Shown here: piece by piece, positions 1-5,932 of the stretch | Layout: each line of letters starts with the position of its first letter | Position numbering within the stretch: position 1 is the first letter of the stretch | Source of the DNA: PNC22 sp035654175 | GTDB taxonomy: Bacteria; Planctomycetota; Phycisphaerae; Phycisphaerales; UBA1924 | Length of the DNA stretch: 9,570 nt | Assembly (NCBI GenBank): GCA_035654175.1 | Contig: DASRXL010000193.1 | Location: 1 to 9,570 of the forward strand | Reading direction: 5' to 3' | Translations under genes and position numbers: made by a program | The notes under the pieces: model-generated | What the model was told of the DNA's origin: nothing | The model's input: only the letters and a program-made list of their open reading frames with translations | Databases searched by the model: none

Positions 1-1608
1 GAATCGGAGCCCGAGGTGATCGTCGTTCAGGATCTGGCGAGCGGCGTCGAGCTGCTGCGCATCCCCAGGCACGAGTTCATCGCCTCCTTCTCGACCGATG
101 ACCGGCTGCTTGCTCTTGGCCTGGACGACGGCCTGGCGAGCGGGCCGGGGCTGTTCATCTATGAGCTGCGCGGCGTGGGCGGGGGCGACCACGAAGGGGC
201 GTCCGCCGGCACTGACGCAGCCGCGGGTTCGTCCGCTCCTCATGCGCCCGGCGCGGTGCTGCGCTGTCATCGCCCGGACCTCGTCGACCTCTCAGGAATC
301 GCGTTCAGCCGCGACGGATCGCGCGCGGCGATCGCGGCCGGCAGCAGCGGTTCGCCCATCTCGATCATTGATACGTCCAAGGGGCTCGATCTGACCGTGT
401 TCAGGGGCCAGAGCGTGGGAGGGCCAGGGGTCGTAAAGATCGCGTTCAGCCAGGACGACGCGCTGCTCGCCACAGCCTCGGCGGACGGGAGCGTACGGCT
501 GTGGCGGGCGGACGACGGCGCTCTTCTGAGCGTGATGCACGGAAATCGGGCGACGATCACCGGCCTGTGCTTCACAGTCATGCCGGGCCGGCCGGATCGC
601 TCCGCGCTTGTCACGAGCGGCGCAGACGGAACGATCCGCTGGTGGGGCACGACGTTGACGGCCGACCCGTTCGTCCTGCAGACGCCCGCCACGCCGTACG
701 GCCTGGCCTTCTCGCCCGACGGGACCCGGCTGGCGGCGGCGTGCCTCGGCGGCGAGAAGCCGCTGCGCGTCTGGGACGCCGCGACCGGTCGGGAGCTTCT
801 CGCGGCGCTCGATGGATACGGCAGCGCGCTGGCGTTCAGCCCCGATGGCGGCGAGCTGGCTTTCGGACGATCGCGCGGCCCCTCCAACGTGGTCGACTCG
901 CGCACCGGCGCGGTGCTCGCCACGCTGCCGCAGGTATGGTGGCGGATCGACTGGATGGGCTTCGATGAGCGCGGGGGGGTGCTCTCGCTCGGGAATGGTG
1001 GCGACATGTTCGCGCACGACGTGTCCACCGGCGAGCGGCTGCGTTATGGGAAAGCGCCGTCGGGGGACGAGAACCACGGCTGCCGCGCCGCGCTGAGCCC
1101 CGACGGCTCGCTCCTGCTCGTGGCGGCCCGACGCGACCTCCACGTGCTCGACGCGCACACGTGGGAGTCTCTTGGCACATTGAGCGGTCACACGAACAGC
1201 ATCTATGCCGTCGCGTTCTCACCCGACGGCGCCCGCGCGATTTCGGGTTCAGCCGACCGGACGCTCCGCGTGTGGGATGTCGCCACCCGGCAGACGATCG
1301 CGACCATGACCGGACACGCCGACGCCGTCTTCGCCGCGGCGTTCAGCCCCGACGGGTCAAGGATCGCCTCCGGCGGGCGCGATCGGGTCGTGCGCATCTG
1401 GGACGCCCAGCGCTTCGAGGAGATCACGCAGCTCCACGGCCACACCTCACTCGTGTTTTCCCTGGCATTCAGCCCCGACGGCCGCATGCTCGCATCCGGC
1501 GGCGGCGACTCGACCATCCGGTTGTGGGACACCACCCCGCTCCGAGACCGGCTGCTGGCCCGAGGCGCCGAAGCCGCAGGCGGCCAAGCAATCGGCTCGC
1601 CCGACTGA
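1..1608 (+). CDS. WD40-repeat beta-propeller protein, 5' end missing
   Basis: The reading frame is open from base 1 to the TGA at 1606-1608 (535 visible residues), so the true start lies upstream. A GTG at 16 is in frame, but the codons before it are also coding-like. Numbered from that GTG, about eleven WD40-like units can be counted from their blade-ending strands: weak ones near 47-51, 115-119, 291-294, 332-336 and 375-379, and clear ones at 159-163 (SVRLW), 206-210 (TIRWW), 250-254 (LRVWD), 417-421 (LRVWD), 459-463 (VRIWD) and 501-505 (IRLWD). Most carry 'AFSPDG' turns, and the last three have the GH...WD pattern. Residues 57-79 are a Gly/Ala/Ser-rich insertion. Eleven units exceed one seven-bladed propeller, so two propellers are likely. 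WD40 domains are protein-interaction scaffolds. The C-terminal 'DTTPLRDRLLARG' resembles the ends of planctomycete Ser/Thr-kinase-WD40 proteins, so an N-terminal kinase upstream is possible but unseen. No function can be assigned. Confidence 0.9.
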   Translation, partial: ESEPEVIVVQDLASGVELLRIPRHEFIASFSTDDRLLALGLDDGLASGPGLFIYELRGVGGGDHEGASAGTDAAAGSSAPHAPGAVLRCHRPDLVDLSGIAFSRDGSRAAIAAGSSGSPISIIDTSKGLDLTVFRGQSVGGPGVVKIAFSQDDALLATASADGSVRLWRADDGALLSVMHGNRATITGLCFTVMPGRPDRSALVTSGADGTIRWWGTTLTADPFVLQTPATPYGLAFSPDGTRLAAACLGGEKPLRVWDAATGRELLAALDGYGSALAFSPDGGELAFGRSRGPSNVVDSRTGAVLATLPQVWWRIDWMGFDERGGVLSLGNGGDMFAHDVSTGERLRYGKAPSGDENHGCRAALSPDGSLLLVAARRDLHVLDAHTWESLGTLSGHTNSIYAVAFSPDGARAISGSADRTLRVWDVATRQTIATMTGHADAVFAAAFSPDGSRIASGGRDRVVRIWDAQRFEEITQLHGHTSLVFSLAFSPDGRMLASGGGDSTIRLWDTTPLRDRLLARGAEAAGGQAIGSPD

Positions 1609-1663
1609 TCGAAATCCCGTGGCTCCCGGCCCGGCGCGGCTTTTCGGCCCGATGCGGGCGGGG

Positions 1664-1669
1664 TACACT
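1664..1669 (+). promoter_or_regulatory. Candidate -10 box of the rpmE promoter
   Basis: TACACT at 1664-1669, preceded by GGG, matches TATAAT at four of six positions. It lies 50 bp before the rpmE start. Seventeen bp upstream is TTTTCG (1641-1646), a poor -35 that matches only in its first two bases. The context GGGTA resembles the much better metH box at 2053. A short perfect inverted repeat (GCCCG/CGGGC, 1647-1651 and 1655-1659) lies in the spacer. This is a plausible sigma70-type promoter, but the -35 is weak. Confidence 0.35.
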
Positions 1670-1708
1670 TGCGGCCCGACGTGCCGGGTCGTCCGGCGAA
1701 GGCGGGGC

Positions 1709-1713
1709 AGGAG
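1709..1713 (+). promoter_or_regulatory. Ribosome binding site of rpmE
   Basis: AGGAG at 1709-1713 lies 6 nt before the ATG at 1720. It selects this ATG over an in-frame upstream ATG at 1669, which would add 17 residues not found in L31 proteins. Confidence 0.8.
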
Positions 1714-1719
1714 CGCGCC

Positions 1720-1944
1720 ATGAAGTCCGAGACCCACCCCAAGTTCTATCAGTGCAAGGTCTTCCACAACGGCGAGGTCGTCATGGAAGTCGGGGCCACC
1801 GTGCCCGAGCTGCACGTCGAGGTATGGTCCGGCTCCCACCCCTTCTTCACCGGCCGCCAGACCTTCGTGGACGCGGCGGGACGCGTGGAGAAGTTCCAGC
1901 GCAAGTTCCAGGGCAACTACTTCCAGGCCAAGAAGAAGAAGTGA
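1720..1944 (+). CDS. rpmE: Large ribosomal subunit protein bL31, zinc-free form
   Basis: This 74-residue protein is a component of the 50S subunit, near the bridge to 30S. It is recognised by the N-terminal MKxxxHPK, the signature HPFFTGRQ at residues 40-47, and AGRVEKFQRKF at 53-63, matching the order and spacing in E. coli L31. The zinc-binding Cys-x-Cys and CxxC of the C+ form are gone: aligned with E. coli L31, Cys16, Cys18, Cys37 and Cys40 become His16, Gly18, Trp36 and Ser39. The only cysteine, Cys12, lies outside those positions. It is therefore a C-minus L31, a type often expressed under zinc limitation in bacteria that keep two L31 copies. No Zur-like operator is visible upstream. 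The end KKKK is a basic tail suited to rRNA contact. A good SD, its own candidate promoter and a strong terminator make it look like a one-gene transcription unit. Confidence 0.93.
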   Translation: MKSETHPKFYQCKVFHNGEVVMEVGATVPELHVEVWSGSHPFFTGRQTFVDAAGRVEKFQRKFQGNYFQAKKKK

Positions 1945-1968
1945 CCGCCCGCACAATCAGCCTTTCCC

Positions 1969-2000
1969 CGGCCGGGCTCTGCCCGGCCGCTGTTCTTTTT
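1969..2000 (+). terminator. Intrinsic terminator downstream of rpmE
   Basis: A perfect 9-bp GC stem (CGGCCGGGC at 1969-1977 pairing with GCCCGGCCG at 1981-1989, loop TCT) is followed by a T-rich run containing five consecutive Ts (1996-2000). It begins 24 bp after the rpmE stop and should separate rpmE from the metH unit. Confidence 0.9.
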
Positions 2001-2026
2001 GATCACGTAGAGGCGTTGGGGGCTGA

Positions 2027-2048
2027 TTCATCCACTCATCCGGATGAA
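2027..2048 (+). promoter_or_regulatory. Operator-like TCATCC repeats in the metH promoter
   Basis: Three copies of the hexamer TCATCC lie just upstream of the metH -10 box: direct copies at 2028-2033 and 2036-2041, and an inverted copy (GGATGA) at 2042-2047. The last two form a perfect 12-bp palindrome, TCATCCGGATGA (2036-2047). The first and last give a second inverted repeat, TTCATCC/GGATGAA (2027-2033 and 2042-2048). The position between the -35 and -10 regions is where a repressor would block RNA polymerase. It does not match the MetJ box or the TGAA-TTCA form of MetR sites. The binding protein is unknown. Confidence 0.5.
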
Positions 2049-2052
2049 CGGG

Positions 2053-2058
2053 TATAAT
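2053..2058 (+). promoter_or_regulatory. -10 box of the metH promoter
   Basis: This is a perfect TATAAT in GGGTATAATGG, a notable match in DNA this GC-rich. No good -35 is found: at 17-bp spacing the hexamer is ATCCAC (2030-2035). Transcription would start near 2065 and leave a leader of about 118 nt before metH. The weak -35 beside a strong -10 and a palindrome suggests regulated initiation. Confidence 0.65.
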
Positions 2059-2141
2059 GGATCGTCCGGCCCGGCAGGGGCGGTCCGGTCGATTCGCCCG
2101 GTGTCGTGCCACGGAGCCCGCGCCAGGCCCCTATGCGTGCC

Positions 2142-2160
2142 GCGGGACCGAGCGTCCCGC
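2142..2160 (+). promoter_or_regulatory. Leader hairpin upstream of the metH SD
   Basis: A perfect 7-bp stem, GCGGGAC (2142-2148) with GTCCCGC (2154-2160) and loop CGAGC, ends 9 nt before the SD GGAGG. There is no T-run, so it is not a terminator. It could influence translation initiation. The leader as a whole did not match the AdoCbl, SAM or SAH riboswitch patterns I could recall. Confidence 0.4.
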
Positions 2161-2169
2161 CCGGAGGAC

Positions 2170-2174
2170 GGAGG
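2170..2174 (+). promoter_or_regulatory. Ribosome binding site of metH
   Basis: GGAGG lies 9 nt before the ATG at 2184. It decides the start: the in-frame GTG at 2106 would add 26 residues that precede the homocysteine-domain start seen in MetH, and it has no SD. Confidence 0.75.
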
Positions 2175-2183
2175 TCGGAGCTG

Positions 2184-5100
2184 ATGCCGAGCCGCTTGCT
2201 TGCCCATCTTGAACGGCGGGTCCTGGTGGTGGACGGGGCGATGGGTACCGCGATCCATGGGATGGACCTCGACATCGATCGCGACTATCTAGGGTGCGAG
2301 AACTGCCCGGAGGTGCTGCTCAAGAGTCGGCCCGAGCTCATCCAGGGCATTCACGAATCGTTCCTGGCCGTCGGGGCGGACGCCGTGGAGACCGACTCGT
2401 TCGGGGGCGCGCGCCATGTGCTGGCCGAGTTCGGGCTCGGGGGCGAGACGTTCGAGATCAACCGGCTGGCCGCCGAAGTCGCCCGTGCGGCGGCCGACCG
2501 GCACGCGACGGCGCAACGCCCGCGTTTCGTGCTCGGCTCCATGGGGCCCGGGACCAAGCTCCTCACGCTGGGCCAGATCTCCTGGGACGACATGCTCGCG
2601 AGTTATCGCGAGCAGGCGCGGGGGCTCGTCGCCGGCGGGGCCGACGCGCTCCTGATCGAGACGTGCCAGGACCTGCTCCAGGTGAAGTGCGCGGTCAACG
2701 CCTGCCTCGCGGCGCTCGCCGACACGGGCAAGGGCCCCGAGGACGTCCCGATCATGGTCTCCGTCACCATCGAGACGACCGGGTCGATGCTGCTGGGGAC
2801 GACGATCGAGGCGGCGGCGGTGGCGCTGCGCGGCTACCCCATCGCGTCGCTCGGCCTCAACTGCGCGACGGGCCCGGTGGAGATGGCCGACCACGTGCAG
2901 CACCTCTGCCGGCATTGGGATCGCCACGTGTCGGTGATCCCCAACGCGGGGTTGCCGGTGCTCCTCGAGGGTCGGACGGAGTTCCCGCTGCGCGCCGCTC
3001 CCTTCGCGGAAACCCTCTCCAGGTACGTGCGCGACCTCGGCGTCTCGGTCGTGGGCGGGTGCTGCGGCACGACGCCGGCGCACATTGCCGAGCTGGTCGG
3101 GCTCGTCGGAGGCGGAGAGCCCCGTGCGCGCGAGATCGAACCCTCGCCGGGCGCCTGCACCAGCCTGTACTCGCCGACGGAGTACCGCCAGGAGACCTCG
3201 TTCCTCATCGTGGGCGAGCGGATGAACGCCTCGGGGAGCAAGAGGTTCAAGGAGCTGCTCGAGGCGGAGGATTGGGACGGGATCGTGTCGCTCGCGCGCT
3301 CGCAGCTGCGCGAGGGAAGCCACGTGCTCGACCTCAACGTGGACTACGCCGGGCGGGATAACGCCCGCGACGCGGCGGAAATCGTCGCGCGCGTCGCCAA
3401 GCAGGCCGACGCCCCGCTGATGATCGACTCGACGCAGGTGAAGACCATGGAGGCCGCGCTCAAGCGCGCTCCCGGCAAGTGCATCATCAACTCGGCGAAC
3501 TTCGAGGACGGGGAGGAGAAGTTCGACGCGATCTGCGCCCTGGCGAAACGGTACGGCGCCGCCCTCGTGATCGGCACGATCGACGAGGACAAGGAGGCCG
3601 CCATGGCCCGAACCGCCGAGCGCAAGCTCGCGATCGCCCTCCGCGCGCGCGAGCGTGCGACGCGGGTGCACGGTCTCGACGAGCGGGACCTCTTCTTCGA
3701 TCCGCTCGTGCTCCCCGTCTCGACCGGCATGGAGGCGGACCGGCGCAGCGGCCTCGAGACCATCGAGGGCGCCCGGCGGATCGCCGCCGCGCTGCCGCGC
3801 TGCCAGATGACCTGCGGCGTCTCGAACGTCTCGTTCGGCCTCAAGCCCGCGGCCCGGGTCGTGCTGAACTCCGTCTTCCTGCATGAGCTGGTCGGCGCGG
3901 GCCTCACCAGCGCGATCGTGCACGCCTCGAAGATCCTCCCCCTCAACCGCATCCCCCACGACCAGCGCGGGGCCGCGATGGACCTGCTCTACGACCGGCG
4001 CCACGAGTCCGTCGGCGGCACGGGGCTGCCCGCCGGCGTGACCGACACCGGCTTCGACCCGCTGCAGGCGTTCATCGAGCTGTTCAAGGACGCCGGCGCG
4101 GCGAGCGCGGGCCCCGCGGAGAAGAAGGACCTCACCCTCGAGGAGCGGCTGCGGGCGCACATCGTGGACGGTGAGAAGGAGGGCCTCGCCGCCTGCCTCG
4201 AACAAGCCCTGACGAAGTACCGCGCGCTCGACATCATCAACGATCACCTGCTCGACGGCATGAAGACCGTCGGCGAGCTGTTCGGCTCCGGCCAGATGCA
4301 GCTCCCGTTCGTGCTCCAGTCCGCGGAGGTGATGAAGAGCGCGGTGGCGTATCTCGAGCCGCACATGGACAAGTCCGCGACCAAGGCCCGCGGCTCGATC
4401 GTGCTCGCGACCGTCAAGGGCGACGTGCACGACATCGGCAAGAACCTCGTGGACATCATCCTGAGCAACAACGGCTACACGGTCTACAACCTCGGCATCA
4501 AGCAGCCGCTCTCGAACATCCTCGAGAAGTGGCGGGAGACCAAGGCGGACGCGATCGGCCTCTCGGGGCTGCTGGTCAAGAGCGTGCACGTGATGGAGGA
4601 GAACCTGAGGGAGCTCAACGGGCAGGGCCTCGCCATGCCCGTGATCCTCGGCGGCGCTGCGCTCTCGCGCCACTACGCCGAGGACCACCTGCGCTCGGTC
4701 TACGAGGGATCGCTCTACTACGGCAAGGACGCCTTCGAGGGCCTGCGCTTCATGGACAAGCTGGCCGGCGCCGCGCTGCCCGAGCTCGACGCCGAGATCG
4801 AGCAGCGCCTGAGCAAGCGTTCCGACGCCGAGCGCGTGATCGCCGAATCGAAGGCCCGCCAGGCCGCCGCCCAGGAGGCCTTCATCGCGAGCAAGGCCGG
4901 CGGCGCCGCCGTCGCGGTCGCGCCGGCGCGCAGCGACGTCGCGACCGACGTTCCCGTGCCCACCCCGCCCTTCTGGGGCAGCCGCGTGATCGAGCACGTG
5001 GACCTCGACGAGGTCTATCCCTTCATCAACACGGTCGCCCTGTTCCGCGGCCAGTGGCAGTTCAAGAAGGGCCGGCTCAGCGAGGAGGAGTACGAGCGGC

Positions 5101-5792
5101 GGCTGGAGGAGACGATCGTCCCCGTGTTCGAGCGGCTCAAGCAGCGCTGCCGCGACGAGCAGATCCTCCGCCCCAAGGTGGTCTACGGCTACTGGCCCTG
5201 CGCCAGCGAGGGTGACGACCTGATCGTCTACGACCCCGCCCCCCTGGCGGGCGACGCCGCCGCCTCCGCGGAGATCTCTCCCGGCGCCCTGCGCGAGGTC
5301 CTCCGCTTCACGTTCCCCCGCCAGGAGGGCAAGCGCCGGCTGTGCCTGAGCGACTTCTTCCGGCCGGTCGAGTCGGGCCGGGCCGATGTGCTCGGGCTCC
5401 AGTGCGTCAGCATGGGGGCGCGGGTGGGCGAGCTGGCACGCGAGCTGTTCGAGCGCAGCGAGTACACCGAGTACCTCTACCTGCACGGGATGGGCGTCGA
5501 ATCGGCCGAGGCCCTGGCCGAGCTCTGGCACAAGCGCATCCGCCAGGAATTGGGGATCGCCGTCGACGACTCGCCGAAGATCCGCGAGCTGTTCACGCAG
5601 CACTACCGCGGCAGCCGGTACAGCGCGGGGTACCCCGCCTGTCCGGACATGAGCGACCACGAGAAGATCTGGGCGCTGCTCAGGCCCGAGCGGATCGGGT
5701 GCGTGCTCACGGAGAACTACCAGATCGTGCCCGAGCAGTCCACAAGCGCCTGGGTGGTGCACCACCCGGAGGCGAAGTACTTCAACGTGTGA
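2184..5792 (+). CDS. metH: Cobalamin-dependent methionine synthase (EC 2.1.1.13)
   Basis: This cytoplasmic enzyme transfers the methyl group of 5-methyl-tetrahydrofolate to homocysteine through methylcobalamin, giving methionine and THF. At 1202 residues it is complete (E. coli MetH has 1227) and carries all four modules. The homocysteine domain (about 1-310) has VDGAMGT at 17-22 and zinc ligands Cys227 (LNCATGP) and Cys293-Cys294 (GGCCGTTP). The pterin domain (about 338-603) has VGERMNASGS at 343-352 and GVSNVSFGL at 545-553. The cap helices (about 645-735) precede the B12 domain (about 738-870) with DVHDIG (Asp747, His749, Gly752; His749 is the axial cobalt ligand) and SGLL at 794-797. The activation domain (about 930-1202) binds S-adenosylmethionine for reductive reactivation, with RYSAGYPACPD at 1145-1155. 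An Ala-rich linker (about 880-927) joins the last two. The pterin domain resembles the actinobacterial/cyanobacterial style (HASKILPLNRIP, LYDRR) more than E. coli's; this is from memory, not alignment. The gene has its own promoter and leader. Confidence 0.97.
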   Translation: MPSRLLAHLERRVLVVDGAMGTAIHGMDLDIDRDYLGCENCPEVLLKSRPELIQGIHESFLAVGADAVETDSFGGARHVLAEFGLGGETFEINRLAAEVARAAADRHATAQRPRFVLGSMGPGTKLLTLGQISWDDMLASYREQARGLVAGGADALLIETCQDLLQVKCAVNACLAALADTGKGPEDVPIMVSVTIETTGSMLLGTTIEAAAVALRGYPIASLGLNCATGPVEMADHVQHLCRHWDRHVSVIPNAGLPVLLEGRTEFPLRAAPFAETLSRYVRDLGVSVVGGCCGTTPAHIAELVGLVGGGEPRAREIEPSPGACTSLYSPTEYRQETSFLIVGERMNASGSKRFKELLEAEDWDGIVSLARSQLREGSHVLDLNVDYAGRDNARDAAEIVARVAKQADAPLMIDSTQVKTMEAALKRAPGKCIINSANFEDGEEKFDAICALAKRYGAALVIGTIDEDKEAAMARTAERKLAIALRARERATRVHGLDERDLFFDPLVLPVSTGMEADRRSGLETIEGARRIAAALPRCQMTCGVSNVSFGLKPAARVVLNSVFLHELVGAGLTSAIVHASKILPLNRIPHDQRGAAMDLLYDRRHESVGGTGLPAGVTDTGFDPLQAFIELFKDAGAASAGPAEKKDLTLEERLRAHIVDGEKEGLAACLEQALTKYRALDIINDHLLDGMKTVGELFGSGQMQLPFVLQSAEVMKSAVAYLEPHMDKSATKARGSIVLATVKGDVHDIGKNLVDIILSNNGYTVYNLGIKQPLSNILEKWRETKADAIGLSGLLVKSVHVMEENLRELNGQGLAMPVILGGAALSRHYAEDHLRSVYEGSLYYGKDAFEGLRFMDKLAGAALPELDAEIEQRLSKRSDAERVIAESKARQAAAQEAFIASKAGGAAVAVAPARSDVATDVPVPTPPFWGSRVIEHVDLDEVYPFINTVALFRGQWQFKKGRLSEEEYERRLEETIVPVFERLKQRCRDEQILRPKVVYGYWPCASEGDDLIVYDPAPLAGDAAASAEISPGALREVLRFTFPRQEGKRRLCLSDFFRPVESGRADVLGLQCVSMGARVGELARELFERSEYTEYLYLHGMGVESAEALAELWHKRIRQELGIAVDDSPKIRELFTQHYRGSRYSAGYPACPDMSDHEKIWALLRPERIGCVLTENYQIVPEQSTSAWVVHHPEAKYFNV

Positions 5793-5863
5793 GCTGCGCC
5801 CGGGGGCTATGCTCCACTCCCGCCGGTTTCCGGGCGGTTGCCGGGGATCGGATCGCTTGGCGG

Positions 5864-5885
5864 GCGCGGGGCGCGGGCCCCGCGC
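5864..5885 (+). repeat. Strong GC hairpin between metH and the B12-GTPase gene
   Basis: GCGCGGGG (5864-5871) pairs perfectly with CCCCGCGC (5878-5885) across the 6-nt loop CGCGGG. No T-run follows, so it is not a classical intrinsic terminator. A second, imperfect hairpin (about 5819-5837, CCGCCGG-TTT-CCGGGCGG with one bulge) lies nearer the metH stop. Together they may attenuate read-through or stabilise the metH mRNA 3' end. Nothing else is visible in this 140-bp gap. Confidence 0.45.
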
Positions 5886-5932
5886 ACACCGGCGTTCGCG
5901 GGATCCGGGGTGTCCCGCGCCGAGAGCTTGGA

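Noticed and set aside
1180..1530. Repeated DNA segments that might suggest a tandem-repeat array or CRISPR
   Set aside because: The repetition comes from about 42-residue WD40 units in a protein; the DNA copies are diverged and there are no uniform spacers.
1669..1719. Upstream ATG start for rpmE
   Set aside because: It overlaps the candidate -10 box and adds residues foreign to L31; the ATG at 1720 has a well-spaced AGGAG.
1609..1719. Zur operator upstream of the zinc-free L31 gene
   Set aside because: No AT-rich palindrome of the known Zur type is present in this GC-rich 111-bp gap.
1161..2057. Plus-strand frame spanning the end of the WD40 gene, rpmE and the terminator
   Set aside because: It crosses two real genes and a terminator in another frame, and its product is an Arg/Pro-rich low-complexity shadow.
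2107..2124. Sequence resembling the B12 box of cobalamin riboswitches (GCCACGGAGCCCGCGCC)
   Set aside because: The match needs an insertion and mismatches, and only about 40 nt of transcript would precede it, too short for the rest of an AdoCbl riboswitch.
2111..2170. Possible SAH riboswitch, because of GGAGC and GCCAGGC near metH
   Set aside because: The conserved GAGGAGCGCUGC core and the pairing GCCAGGCUCG strand are not present in the required arrangement.
2106..2183. Upstream GTG start for metH
   Set aside because: No SD precedes it, the extra 26 residues have no counterpart in MetH, and a hairpin and the GGAGG of the ATG at 2184 lie inside this stretch.
2289..5765. Long uninterrupted reading frame of 1158 codons on the minus strand, antisense to metH
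   Set aside because: It is a GC-bias shadow: its translation is a low-complexity His/Arg/Glu/Leu-rich sequence with no recognisable domain, while the plus strand encodes an unmistakable MetH throughout.
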